Below, one piece after another: positions 48,512-57,663 of a stretch of DNA of 64,000 bases; positions within the stretch are counted from its first letter, which is position 1, and each line of letters starts with the position of its first letter. Below the pieces are notes generated by a model that was not told where the DNA came from, did not search any database, and saw nothing but the letters and a program-made list of their open reading frames with translations. Source of the stretch: Martinezella rhizogenes (lineage in GTDB: Bacteria > Pseudomonadota > Alphaproteobacteria > Rhizobiales > Rhizobiaceae). The stretch covers positions 1 through 64,000 of the forward strand of contig NZ_JAPYZZ010000019.1 of the NCBI RefSeq assembly GCF_027460065.1, written 5' to 3'. A program made the position numbers and the translations under genes.

Positions 48512-50047
48512 TCAGGCGAAGGACCGGCGGCGTGGCTGGATCGCGTGGGTTTCTTCCACCGCCGGCAGGCTTTGCAGCACGCGCTTTGCCGGCAGAATGG
48601 CGATGCCTTCGGTGCCTTCACGCAGTTTCGATTTCAGGATGAACTGGCCATCATGCTTGGCGAGAATGGCCTGAACGATGGGCAGGCCAAGGCCCGTTCC
48701 CTGTTCTGCGCTCTTGATCGCGATCGATCCCTGGCCGAAGGCCGAGAGCACCACGGGGATCTCATCTTCGGGAATGCCGGGGCCGTTATCCCTGATCGAC
48801 ACATATTGGCCGCCGCCCGCCGTCCAGCCCGCCTTCACGAGGATTTCGCCACCCTGCGGGGTGAATTTCACGGCATTGGAGAGCAGGTTGAGAATGACCT
48901 GGCGGATGGATTTCTCATCGGCCCAGACCTGTGGCAGGCTGGCTTCGAACTGCTGGGAAATCCGGATGTTCTTGGCCCGGGCGCGCAGCTGGATCATGCC
49001 GATGCAATCCTCGGCGATTTCCAGCATGGAGATGGATTCCTCGTTGAGATCGTAGCGGCCGGCCTCGATGCGCGACAGGTCGAGGATTTCATTGATGAGA
49101 TCGAGCAGATGCTGGCCGGAGCGATGGATATCGCCGGAATATTCCTTGTAGAGCGGATTGTTGAGCGGGCCGAGCACCTCTGAGGACATGACCTCGGAGA
49201 AGCCGAGGATGGCGTTGAGCGGGGTTCTGAGCTCGTGCGACATGGAGGCGAGAAAGCGTGATTTGGCCAGATTGGCCTCTTCGGCGCGCCGCCGCGCTTC
49301 GTCGGACACCGAATTGGCGACTTCAAGTTCGGCGATCAGGTCGTCCTTTTCCGTCTGCGAGGAGAGGAGCTTGATGCTGGTCTGGTAAAGCCGGCTGGTG
49401 ATGCGATGACAGAAGAGGATCGCCATGCCGAACATCAGCGCCAGACCGACATCGAAGGGATCGCGCGAAATCACTGAGGTCATGCACAGCGCGGCCAGTA
49501 CCGGCAGGAAGGTCATGAAGGTTGCCCGCCGCAGCATGAAATTGGCCATGGCGGTGAGCGAAAGGGCGATCAGCAGCGTTGCGCCCTTGAAGAAAAGAAC
49601 GAGCGTCGGGTCGTTGCGCACCGGCTCGGCCAATGCGAACATGGCCCAGGCGCAGCCGATGACGATCTGCATGCCGAGAAAGAGGTTTTTCCAATGCTGG
49701 AGATTTTCGTCGGTGATCTCCTGTTTGGCGGCACGTTTTGCCAGCACCAGCGACATGGCGTGAAAGCTCAACGCGATCAGCGACCAGATGATCAGGCTGA
49801 TATCGCCGGTTATGTAAAGGCCGATGATGGAGGCCAGCACGATGAAAAGCGGCATGATCATCGCGCCCTGCAGAGCTTCGGCGATGTGCATGGTCAGCAT
49901 TTCGCGTTCATAGGCTTCGTTTCCACCGGCACCCTGCTGCAGGCGTTCACGCGTCGCCTTCACCGTTTCGAAAACCGCCTTGTTGCGGTGTTTCTTCGAT
50001 CGGTCGACGATGATCTTGTCGGTGGACGTGCTGACGCTTTTACTCAT
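48512..50047 (-). CDS. pdhS2: Hybrid-free sensor histidine kinase of the PdhS/PleC/DivJ class
   Basis: 511 aa. Membrane region (residues about 55-215, roughly six segments), a short coiled-coil, then HisKA with His271 in MSHELRTPLNAILGFSEVMS and an ATPase domain with DNGPGIPEDEI and GTGLGLPIVQ. The long GFSEVMSSEVLGPLNNPLYK region is typical of kinases that use the DivK phospho-relay to control CtrA and cell polarity. I assign PdhS2 because its position between ilvD and recA fits the location I remember for Atu1888. It lacks a PAS domain and a receiver domain. Confidence 0.75.
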   Translation of the reverse strand: MSKSVSTSTDKIIVDRSKKHRNKAVFETVKATRERLQQGAGGNEAYEREMLTMHIAEALQGAMIMPLFIVLASIIGLYITGDISLIIWSLIALSFHAMSLVLAKRAAKQEITDENLQHWKNLFLGMQIVIGCAWAMFALAEPVRNDPTLVLFFKGATLLIALSLTAMANFMLRRATFMTFLPVLAALCMTSVISRDPFDVGLALMFGMAILFCHRITSRLYQTSIKLLSSQTEKDDLIAELEVANSVSDEARRRAEEANLAKSRFLASMSHELRTPLNAILGFSEVMSSEVLGPLNNPLYKEYSGDIHRSGQHLLDLINEILDLSRIEAGRYDLNEESISMLEIAEDCIGMIQLRARAKNIRISQQFEASLPQVWADEKSIRQVILNLLSNAVKFTPQGGEILVKAGWTAGGGQYVSIRDNGPGIPEDEIPVVLSAFGQGSIAIKSAEQGTGLGLPIVQAILAKHDGQFILKSKLREGTEGIAILPAKRVLQSLPAVEETHAIQPRRRSFA

Positions 50048-50154
50048 TGTTACAACGCAGGTGACATGAACCCTTGCAGGCTACGCCCAAAATCTTAAGA
50101 AGATGCTGCCGTGAAAGGATTTGTTTGCCATTTCTGACAAGGGTTTGTTGTGAC

Positions 50155-50748
50155 ATGAGACGAAATGGAGGCAGGCGCGGGCGTTTTTCGGCAATTCGCG
50201 ATGGCGGGCTTTTTCTCGCCACGATTTTTCTCGGTATTCTCATTGCCGCCAAGCTCGACCAGATCAACAGCGAGACCCATGTCGGCCGTTTCTTCGTGAT
50301 CGATGGCGATACGCTTTCCAAGGGCGACGAACGCTTCCGGCTGCTTGGCATAGATGCGCCGGAGCTTGCCCAAACATGCCTGCGCGGCGGCGAGAGTTGG
50401 CCATGTGGGGAGGAGGCGCGCGGCGCGCTGCGACGGCTGGTGACGGCGCGGGATTTTTCCTGTTCCGGCAGCTCCAGGGACCGTTACGGGCGACAACTCG
50501 TTTATTGCACGGCGGATGGCAAGGATGTGTCCTCGGAAATGGTTTTGGCGGGGTTTGCCGTTGCATCAGGCTATTTCCAGTTTTCCGGCGAGCAGGCGAA
50601 GGCACGGCAGGAGGGGCGGGGCATCTGGGCGGGGGATTTCGAAAGGCCTTCCGAGTGGCGACGTGAGCATCGGGCAGCGGATCTGGAAACGCCGGCAGCG
50701 GGCTTTTTGACCGTCATCCGTCATCTTCTGGGGTGGGATCATGGCTGA
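50155..50748 (+). CDS. Membrane-anchored thermonuclease-like (SNase) protein
   Basis: 197 aa. One N-terminal transmembrane segment (GLFLATIFLGILIAA), then an SNase-fold domain with VIDGDTL, RLLGIDAPELAQTC and RDRYGRQLVYC. The catalytic Arg/Glu pattern (R in RLLGIDAPE, E in APE) is visible. It is probably an outward-facing nuclease. It overlaps the next gene by 8 bases. The start is uncertain: the ATG at 50155 has only a weak site. Confidence 0.82.
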   Translation: MRRNGGRRGRFSAIRDGGLFLATIFLGILIAAKLDQINSETHVGRFFVIDGDTLSKGDERFRLLGIDAPELAQTCLRGGESWPCGEEARGALRRLVTARDFSCSGSSRDRYGRQLVYCTADGKDVSSEMVLAGFAVASGYFQFSGEQAKARQEGRGIWAGDFERPSEWRREHRAADLETPAAGFLTVIRHLLGWDHG

Positions 50749-51394
50749 GGCGGAGCGGTCCCCATTGCTGCGGGATGACGGGCTGGATGGGTTGCGCGGC
50801 GAGATCGCCCGCTGTCGTCTCTGTCGTGATGCGCCGCTGAAGGGAATGGCCGATCGCCTGCCGCATGAACCGCGACCGGTGGTCGTGATCTCGACCAAGG
50901 CGAAGATTCTGATCGCCGGGCAGGCGCCGGGGCTGCGTGTGCATGAAACCGGGCTGCCCTTCAACGATGCTTCCGGCGACAGGCTGCGGCAATGGCTCGA
51001 TGTCGACCGGGAGACGTTCTACGACCCTGAGCGCTTCGCGATCGTGCCCATGGGTTTCTGTTTTCCCGGTTATGACGACAAGGGCAGTGATCTGCCGCCA
51101 CGGCGGGAATGTGCGCCTTTATGGCGTGAGAGGGTAATAGCGGCGATGCCGCAGGTGGAGCTGATCCTCGCGGTCGGCCAATATGCGCAGGCTTTTCACC
51201 TCGGTGAAAGGCGACACAAAACCATGACCGAAACGGTAGAGAACTGGCGCAGCTATCTCCATGCCAATTCCGGCCCCGGCATTTTGCCGCTGCCGCATCC
51301 CAGCTGGCGCAATACCGGCTGGCTGAAAAAGAACCCATGGTTCACGGAGGAGCTGCTTCCGGTTCTGCGACAATATGTGGAAATGCGGGTTTAG
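50741..51394 (+). CDS. Fe-S uracil-DNA glycosylase family protein
   Basis: 217 aa. CRLCRDAPL gives two of four likely cluster cysteines; MGFCFPGYDDKG and RRECAPLWRE supply the other two. Catalytic motifs are GQAPGLRVHETGLPF and LPHPSWRNTGWLKKNPW (HPS). This resembles family 4/5-like glycosylases that remove uracil from DNA, but subfamily and activity are inferred. It overlaps the nuclease gene, so the two are likely co-expressed. Confidence 0.85.
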   Translation: MAEAERSPLLRDDGLDGLRGEIARCRLCRDAPLKGMADRLPHEPRPVVVISTKAKILIAGQAPGLRVHETGLPFNDASGDRLRQWLDVDRETFYDPERFAIVPMGFCFPGYDDKGSDLPPRRECAPLWRERVIAAMPQVELILAVGQYAQAFHLGERRHKTMTETVENWRSYLHANSGPGILPLPHPSWRNTGWLKKNPWFTEELLPVLRQYVEMRV

Positions 51395-51464
51395 TGAAAC
51401 AATTTTCTGTTTTTCTGCGAAAATTAGTGTATTGAAAGGAAATTAATTCAGGAGGGTAGACGCA

Positions 51465-51953
51465 TTGGATCGCCTAGACCGTAAGATTTTGCGCATTCTG
51501 CAAGAGGATTCCACGCTGGCCGTTGCCGATCTGGCAAAAAAGGTCGGCCTTTCCACAACGCCCTGTTGGCGGCGTATCCAGAAGATGGAGGAAGACGGCG
51601 TTATCCGCCGGCGCGTGGCGCTGCTTGATCCGGTCAAGGTCAACACCAAGGTCACGGTTTTCGTCTCCATCCGCACCGCCTCCCATTCCATCGAATGGCT
51701 GAAGCGTTTCTCGGAAGTGGTTTCCGAGTTTCCTGAGGTCGTGGAGTTCTACCGCATGAGCGGCGATGTCGATTATCTGCTGCGCGTCGTCGTGCCCGAT
51801 ATCGCGGCCTATGACGCTTTCTACAAGCGGATGATCGCCAAGATCGAAATCCGCGACGTGTCCTCCGCTTTCGCGATGGAACAGATCAAATATACGACGG
51901 AACTGCCGCTCGATTACATGCTGCTGGATAATCCCAAATCCGGCGAAGAGTGA
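51465..51953 (+). CDS. Lrp/AsnC family transcriptional regulator (TTG start)
   Basis: 162 aa. The HTH (LDRKILRILQEDSTLAVADL and KVGLSTTPCWRRIQKMEE) is followed by a RAM/AsnC ligand domain (RMSGDVDYLLRVVVPDIAAY). The TTG at 51465 follows AGGAGGG and gives the standard start. Targets unknown; the nearest candidates are the genes on each side. A terminator follows. Confidence 0.9.
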   Translation: MDRLDRKILRILQEDSTLAVADLAKKVGLSTTPCWRRIQKMEEDGVIRRRVALLDPVKVNTKVTVFVSIRTASHSIEWLKRFSEVVSEFPEVVEFYRMSGDVDYLLRVVVPDIAAYDAFYKRMIAKIEIRDVSSAFAMEQIKYTTELPLDYMLLDNPKSGEE

Positions 51954-51979
51954 TCCGCCGTCCATCCTGTCTTTGAACG

Positions 51980-52014
51980 ATGCCCTTTCCGGCCGCCGGG
52001 GAGGGCATTTTTAT
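51980..52014 (+). terminator. Terminator after the Lrp-type gene
   Basis: atgccct (51980-51986) pairs with agggcat (52002-52008) around a GC-rich loop that can itself pair; ttttatt follows. Confidence 0.75.
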
Positions 52015-52241
52015 TTGTGGATTGCCTTTTCCCCGTTGATCTGACCCGTCACGGGATGACACTGCCGGAAGGTCCATCCCGTATGCACCGCCAAGGCACG
52101 ACAATCTTATTCCGCCCTATCAGGCAAATTCGCACATTCAATTCTCTCCGCGCCGTCTCCGCGCAACGTGGGAATTTGATAAAATCTCTCGAATATCTAC
52201 GCTTTTAATATCTGATGATGGCAACAGCGAGGGATATCGAT

Positions 52242-53207
52242 ATGATCACACGACGCGGAACATTGGGACTGCTTGCAGGTGCGACGGGGGCGGTGTTCCT
52301 GCCGCATATCCGCCGTGCTGGGGCTGCAACGACCACATTGCGGATCGGCTGGCAGAAGAATGGCGTGATCGCGCTGGCAAAAAGCCAAGGCGCGCTGGAA
52401 GCGCTGTTTAAGGATCGCGGCATCGAGGTGAAATGGTCGGAGTTTTCCTCCGGTCCGCCGCTGCTCGAAGCGCTGGGCGCGGGCGCGCTGGATATCGGGC
52501 CGACCGGCGATGTGCCGCCGCTCTTCGCGCAGGCCGCCGGTGGCAATCTGCGTTACGTCGGCACCTACAAGGCGGCGGCTGGCGGATCGGCCATCCTCGT
52601 GCAGAAGGATTCGCCGCTGAAGACGCTGGAAGACCTGAAAGGCAAGAAGGTTGCCTTCAAGCGCGGTTCCAGCGCCCATAATGTCACCGTCAAGGCGTTG
52701 CGAAAGGCCGGGCTAACGTTGAGCGACATCACGCCCGTCGATCTTGCGCCGCCGGATGCCGCCGCCGCCTTCCGCAGCGGCAGCATCGATGCCTGGTCGA
52801 TCTGGGATCCCTATTTTGCCGTGGCGGAAAAAGAGCCGACGACGCGGGTTCTTTCCACTGCCGAAGGCATCGTCGATCCCTGGAGCTATTTTCTCGCCAA
52901 TGGCGATTTCGTCGAGTCCAATCCCGATTTCGTGCCGCTGATCCTCAAGGAACTCGCAAATGTTGGCGCCAAGGCGCAGGCCAATATCGATGCGACCGCA
53001 AAGTCTCTGGCGGCGATCACCGGTGTGCCGGAGGACGTCACCAGGGTTTCGCTGACGCGACCGGGCGCCGATCTCGGGCGCGTGTCGCTGGTTCCGGACG
53101 AAGCCATCGCTTACCAGCAGGCGCTGGCGGATGAATTCTACGATCTGAAGATCGTGCCGAAGAAGCTCAAGGTGACGGATATCGTCTGGCGGCCGAAGGC
53201 CAGCTGA
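52242..53207 (+). CDS. Sulfonate/nitrate-type ABC substrate-binding protein, orphan
   Basis: 321 aa. Tat-like signal (TRRGTLGLLAGATGAVFLPH), then the NitT/TauT/SsuA-type fold: LRIGWQKNGVIALAKSQG, WSEFSSGPPLLEALGAGALD and FKRGSSAHNVTVKALRKAGL. This matches aliphatic-sulfonate binding proteins. No permease or ATPase gene lies beside it, so it must work with a transporter encoded elsewhere. The start is at 52242 or the ATG at 52215. Confidence 0.85.
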   Translation: MITRRGTLGLLAGATGAVFLPHIRRAGAATTTLRIGWQKNGVIALAKSQGALEALFKDRGIEVKWSEFSSGPPLLEALGAGALDIGPTGDVPPLFAQAAGGNLRYVGTYKAAAGGSAILVQKDSPLKTLEDLKGKKVAFKRGSSAHNVTVKALRKAGLTLSDITPVDLAPPDAAAAFRSGSIDAWSIWDPYFAVAEKEPTTRVLSTAEGIVDPWSYFLANGDFVESNPDFVPLILKELANVGAKAQANIDATAKSLAAITGVPEDVTRVSLTRPGADLGRVSLVPDEAIAYQQALADEFYDLKIVPKKLKVTDIVWRPKAS

Positions 53208-53313
53208 TGGTGCCGGAAAGCTGAATCTCTTCAGGCAGCTGGTGGATGCTGCTGAGAGGTTGATTCAGGCAAAAGTTATGTGGGTCACATGGAGGGCGAG
53301 CGAGTGCCGCTTG

Positions 53314-53437
53314 TTTCTTCTCCCCGCCGGGGAGAAGTCCGCGGCAGCGGGATGAGGGGGCAAGGGCAATGATAAATCGCGAGTTTGCCCCCTCATCCGA
53401 CCCTTCGGGCCACCTTCTCCCCGGCGGGGAGAAGAAA
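53314..53437. repeat. Inverted-repeat element with nested arms
   Basis: Perfect 24-bp outer arms (53314-53337 and 53414-53437; tttcttctccccgccgggga and its inverse) plus inner 14-bp arms (ggatgagggggcaa 53350-53363, ttgccccctcatcc 53385-53398). No ORF. It resembles rhizobial intergenic mosaic elements. Confidence 0.8.
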
Positions 53438-53457
53438 TCTGCCGCAATGACGGAGGC

Positions 53458-54282
53458 TCAGCCCTTGAGCTTCGCAATCACCAGATGACCGGGCGTCGGA
53501 TTGCCGTCCTGCATGCGCACGTTGATGTCGGTGACTTCGATGACCTCGAAACCGGTTGCAGCCAGTCGTTCGCGCACATAGGTTTCGGCATGGGCGAAAC
53601 GCTGGTGCGGGCCGACCATATAGGGACGCCCGGCCATGATGTCTTCGGGCAGGGTTTCCGAGGAGAAGATTAGCAGGCCGCCGGCATTGAGATTTTCGGC
53701 GGCGCCGAAAAACAGCGGCTCCAGCGCGCCGAGATAGGGCAGCACATCGGTGGCGGTGATGATGTCGAAGGGCTCGTCGTCATTGTCCTCGAGAAAATCC
53801 TCGGCTTCGGCGACGTAGAGCGTCTCGTAGAGGTCCTTCTCATGGGCGATCTCGACCATGTTTTCGGAAATGTCGATTCCGGTGATGTCGTCGGCCATAT
53901 CGCGCAGCGCCTCACCGGTCAGGCCGGTGCCGCAGCCGAGATCGAGCAGGCGCTTGAAAGAACCAAGGTTCAGCGTCTGCAGCCGCTGGCGCACCATCAT
54001 CGGCACAGCGTAACCCAGCTGCTCGACAAGAATATCCTCGAAAGCTTCGGCATGCTGGTCGAACAGGGTTTCGACGTAAGCGTCAGGTGCTTTCGACGGT
54101 TGTTCGCCGCGCCCCATGGCGGCAATGCGTACGGCCGCGCCGCCGTGATCGTCAGGGTCTATGGCCAGAACTTCCTCATAGGCCTTCACCGCCGCATCCA
54201 CATCGCCGGCTTTTTCGAGCGCCAGCGCGCGGTTATAGGCCTCGGCAAGCGCCTCTTCGTCGATCTTCTGGTTTTTCGTCAT
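53458..54282 (-). CDS. TPR-containing SAM-dependent methyltransferase
   Basis: 274 aa. A short TPR-like helical repeat (ALALEKAGDVDAAVKAYEEV) lies at residues about 15-50. The class I methyltransferase domain follows: LLDLGCGTGLTGEALR is motif I, TGIDISENMVEIAHEK motif II. The C-terminal part includes LLIFSSETLPED. The substrate is unknown; this architecture occurs in alphaproteobacteria. Confidence 0.88.
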   Translation of the reverse strand: MTKNQKIDEEALAEAYNRALALEKAGDVDAAVKAYEEVLAIDPDDHGGAAVRIAAMGRGEQPSKAPDAYVETLFDQHAEAFEDILVEQLGYAVPMMVRQRLQTLNLGSFKRLLDLGCGTGLTGEALRDMADDITGIDISENMVEIAHEKDLYETLYVAEAEDFLEDNDDEPFDIITATDVLPYLGALEPLFFGAAENLNAGGLLIFSSETLPEDIMAGRPYMVGPHQRFAHAETYVRERLAATGFEVIEVTDINVRMQDGNPTPGHLVIAKLKG

Positions 54283-54366
54283 CGTGCGGTATCCGTCAGC
54301 GTCATCAGTTGACGTTTGCTGTAAGCCGCAACGGTGGCGGGCGCAATGTTTATGTGGCGAGACTTA

Positions 54367-54633
54367 TCAGTGGATGATGAACTCTCCCTTCAGCGCGCGC
54401 CATTCCTGCGCGGAGATGACCTGCCGGTGCACGTAGCGGACGGAATGCAGGGGACCGTCGAGCTTTTCCTGCCAGAATTTGAGGAAACCGTGCATTTCGG
54501 GAAAGTCCGGGGCGAGATCATAGTCCTGCCAGACATAGGTCTGGAGAACCAGCGGATGGTCAGGCAGGCGATAGAATATCTGGGCAGTGGTGAGGCCGTA
54601 GCCTCTCAGCATCATTTCCATTTCCTTGTTCAT
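54367..54633 (-). CDS. Usg family protein
   Basis: 88 aa. LRGYGLTTAQIFYRLPDHPL and LQTYVWQDYDLAPDFPEMHG are strongly conserved in alphaproteobacterial Usg. Its function is unknown; in some species it lies near trp genes. I chose the ATG at 54633 (MNKEMEMMLRGYGL); longer in-frame starts up to 54792 add non-conserved sequence. Confidence 0.85.
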   Translation of the reverse strand: MNKEMEMMLRGYGLTTAQIFYRLPDHPLVLQTYVWQDYDLAPDFPEMHGFLKFWQEKLDGPLHSVRYVHRQVISAQEWRALKGEFIIH

Positions 54634-54801
54634 GACGGCGCTTCCCGTATCCATGATTGCGATCACAGCATTGCCGCTGTATCTGACATGGGAACACGAC
54701 AGGGTTAATCCAAGCTTTCCAAAGACCTGGATCGTCACAAATTTGTTATATTTTTCAAAATGTTGGCAGCCTCCGTTGATGAGTGCTGCCAACCTTGCCG
54801 T

Positions 54802-55632
54802 TCAGCGCTTGAGGTGTCGCGTCAGGCGGGCTTCCAGCCATGCCCAGACATGCCGCAGCGTCTCGACGATCGTCAGGTAGAAGATTGCGGCCCAGAGATA
54901 GGCTTGATAGTCGAAGGTGCGGGAAAAGGTGTAGCGGGTCTGTCCCATCAGGTCGAAGACCGTGACGATGGAGACGACTGCCGAGCCCTTGATCATCAGG
55001 ATGATCTCGTTGCCATAGGGGCGTAGCGCTACGATCAGTGCCTGCGGCAGGATGACCTTGCGGAAGGTGATGAATTTCGAAATACCGAGCGAGGCCGCTC
55101 CCTCGTGCTGGCCGCGCGGCACGCTCTGGATGGCGCCGCGCAGGATTTCAGCCTGATAGGCGGCGGTGTTGAGCGTCAGCGACAGGAGACCGCAATACCA
55201 GGCTTCGCGGAAAAACCACCACAGATCGACGGCTTCCAGCGCCGGGCGGAAGCTGCCAAGACCGTAATAGATCAGGAAAAGCTGCGCCAGCAGCGGCGTG
55301 CTTCGGAAAACATAGACATAGGCATAGGCGAGCGCGCCGATGACGCGGTTTTCCGACATGCGGGCAAAGGCGATCGGCAGCGACAGGATCGCGCCGAGAA
55401 TGATCGAGCTGCCGACCAGCGTGATGGTGGTGATGAGACCGTCGATGTAGCGCGGGCCATATCGCTGGAATTTATCCCAGTCCCAGCCTTCGATCATCGC
55501 GAAGATCAGCCCGGCGGCGAGCAGCAGCCACAGCGTGATGACGGCAATGCCGACGACGCGGGAAAGATTGATCGGCTTGTCGGCGACAACGGGGGCGGGC
55601 CGCGGCGGAATGAGTTCCTGAATATGGCTCAT
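54802..55632 (-). CDS. Polar amino acid ABC permease (HisM type)
   Basis: 276 aa and about five transmembrane helices. The inner-membrane loop motif is GAASLGISKFITFRKVILPQ (EAA type). It overlaps the second permease by 4 bases. The two likely form a heterodimer fed by the binding protein upstream. Confidence 0.92.
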   Translation of the reverse strand: MSHIQELIPPRPAPVVADKPINLSRVVGIAVITLWLLLAAGLIFAMIEGWDWDKFQRYGPRYIDGLITTITLVGSSIILGAILSLPIAFARMSENRVIGALAYAYVYVFRSTPLLAQLFLIYYGLGSFRPALEAVDLWWFFREAWYCGLLSLTLNTAAYQAEILRGAIQSVPRGQHEGAASLGISKFITFRKVILPQALIVALRPYGNEIILMIKGSAVVSIVTVFDLMGQTRYTFSRTFDYQAYLWAAIFYLTIVETLRHVWAWLEARLTRHLKR

Positions 55633-56432
55633 CGTCCGGCCTCCGATTTGCGAGACCAGCGGTCGATGAAACCGATGCCGACCGACGAGATGAGCGCGAG
55701 AATGAGATAAAGCAGGCAGGCAATGCCGTAGAAGAAGAAGGCTTCCTTGCTGACGCGGGCGGCAATGCCGGTCTGGCGGATGATATCGGCAAGGCCGATG
55801 ATCGAGACGTAGGACGTGTCCTTCAGCAGGATCACCCAGAGATTGGTCATGCCGGGCAGGGCAATCCGCACAAGCTGGGGAATGATGATGAGCACCATGG
55901 TACGGCTGCGGGAAAGGCCAAGCGCGTCACCCGCCTCATATTGCCCCTTCGGTATAGCCTTGAAGGCGGATAGCAGCACTTCCGACGCATAGGACGAAAA
56001 CACCACCGAGAGCGCCAGCATGCCGGCCACGAAGGCATTGATTTCGACGGGGCCGCTGAAACCGACATAACCGGCCACCGATTGCAGCAGCATCTGGACG
56101 CCGTAATAGACGATGAAGAGCGTCAGCAGTTCCGGCAGGCCGCGGAAGATGGTGGTGTAGATGCCGGCAGCCAGCCGCAGCGACTTTTCCTCCGATTGCG
56201 CGGCAAGCGCGATGAGGAAGCCGATCAGCAACCCGACGGGCAGGGTGGCGAGCGCCAGCGAGATCGTGACCTTGACGCCGAAGGCGATTTCATCGCCCCA
56301 GCCCGCATCGCCGCAGGCGACCAGAGTGCCGTTTCCGAAAAGCGAGAAGAGACCGACCGGTCCGCAGAAGGGATCGAGAAGTGTCGAGACATAGGTCCAG
56401 AACGCACCTATGGCGGAAAATGCTCCGCTCAT
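55629..56432 (-). CDS. Polar amino acid ABC permease (HisQ type)
   Basis: 267 aa. Loop motif AGDALGLSRSRTMVLIIIPQ; the early FRGLPELLTLFIVYYG is typical of arginine/ornithine/histidine systems. It is coupled to the other permease. No ATPase gene follows within the cluster. Confidence 0.92.
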   Translation of the reverse strand: MSGAFSAIGAFWTYVSTLLDPFCGPVGLFSLFGNGTLVACGDAGWGDEIAFGVKVTISLALATLPVGLLIGFLIALAAQSEEKSLRLAAGIYTTIFRGLPELLTLFIVYYGVQMLLQSVAGYVGFSGPVEINAFVAGMLALSVVFSSYASEVLLSAFKAIPKGQYEAGDALGLSRSRTMVLIIIPQLVRIALPGMTNLWVILLKDTSYVSIIGLADIIRQTGIAARVSKEAFFFYGIACLLYLILALISSVGIGFIDRWSRKSEAGR

Positions 56433-56544
56433 GCCAGTTTTCCCCCGCGGTCTTAAGCCGCCGTGATTGTTATGCTGACGTTTTCAAACAAAAATGGCGG
56501 AAGGGCAAGCCTTCCGCCACGAGATTTCAACAGATCGAACCGGC

Positions 56545-57318
56545 TTAGTCGCCGTAAACGTCGAAATCGAAGTATTTTTTGTTGATCTCCTGATACTTGC
56601 CGCTGGCGCGGATACCGGCGATTGCGGCCGTGAACTTGTCGGCCAGCGCCGTGTCGCCTTTGCGCACGGCAATGCCTGCGCCATTGCCGTTGATCTCGGG
56701 ATCGACCTTGAGCGGCGTCAGGATCTTGCAGCACTTGCCGGCGTCGGTCTTCAGCCACTCCGACAGCACGACGATATCGTCGATGACGGCGTCGATGCGG
56801 CCATTGGCGATGTCGAGCTTATATTCGTCGGCGGTCGGATACATCTTCACGTCGGCATCCGGGAAATGCTTTTCGGCATAGTTGGAGTGTGTGGTGGAAC
56901 CCTGCGCGCCGAGCGACTTGCCCTTGAGATCGTCGATGGACTTGATCGGCGAATCCTTCGGCACGGCGATTGCCGGCGGGGTATTGTAATATTTCTTGGA
57001 GAAATCGACCTTCTGGAGGCGTTCCGGCGTGATCGACATGGACGCGATGATGGCGTCGAACTTCTTGGCCTGCAGGGCGGGAATGATGCCATCCCAGTCA
57101 TTGGTGACGAAGGTGCATTCGGCCTTCATTTGTTCGCACAGCGCCTTGGCGATGTCGATGTCGAAGCCGGTCAGCGTGCCGTCGGCTTCCAGATTGTTGA
57201 AGGGCGGGTAGGCGCCTTCGGTGCCGATGACGATCTTGTCCTGCGCAAGGGCTGCGCCCGAAAACAGCGAGATGGCGGCAATCGATACGGCTGCGAGCAG
57301 ACGGGTGGAAATAGGCAT
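56545..57318 (-). CDS. Periplasmic amino acid-binding protein
   Basis: 257 aa with signal peptide (LLAAVSIAAISLFSGAALAQ). Type-3 binding fold: IVIGTEGAYPPFNNLEADG, then FDIDIAKALCEQMKAECTFV. It resembles lysine/arginine/ornithine and opine-binding proteins. GAGAGGATCGAA precedes the ATG. First gene of the set. Confidence 0.92.
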   Translation of the reverse strand: MPISTRLLAAVSIAAISLFSGAALAQDKIVIGTEGAYPPFNNLEADGTLTGFDIDIAKALCEQMKAECTFVTNDWDGIIPALQAKKFDAIIASMSITPERLQKVDFSKKYYNTPPAIAVPKDSPIKSIDDLKGKSLGAQGSTTHSNYAEKHFPDADVKMYPTADEYKLDIANGRIDAVIDDIVVLSEWLKTDAGKCCKILTPLKVDPEINGNGAGIAVRKGDTALADKFTAAIAGIRASGKYQEINKKYFDFDVYGD

Positions 57319-57663
57319 TTCGATCCTCTCTTTTGGTCGTTCATCCGCAGTCTGTTGTTATTTTCAGTGCGGACGCCATGGGCGCTGGGCGCGGCAGAAC
57401 GGAGGATACCGCCTGTGGCCTTCAGCGCGGATCAGATTATTCATCCGGTTGGTCAAAAAATGCAACTGCAATATTAGTGATCGTGTTTGTGCCGCAGAGC
57501 TTCCACGAAAAGGCCTTGATCTGTTCATTTCCGGTACACAAGGCTTTGTCCATCATGGGAACCGAAGCGTGTGCAGGGCGTTGACCCGCGCCTGCATGCG
57601 CAGCCGGATGACTGATGTCGCGACAAGGGCGACTAAAAAACGATGGCAGACGAGGAAACGCCG
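57319..57663. promoter_or_regulatory. Divergent promoter region: amino-acid importer / OmpA-like gene
   Basis: 345 bases with no credible gene or repeat. It must hold both promoters, but I see no clear -35/-10 pair. Confidence 0.3.
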
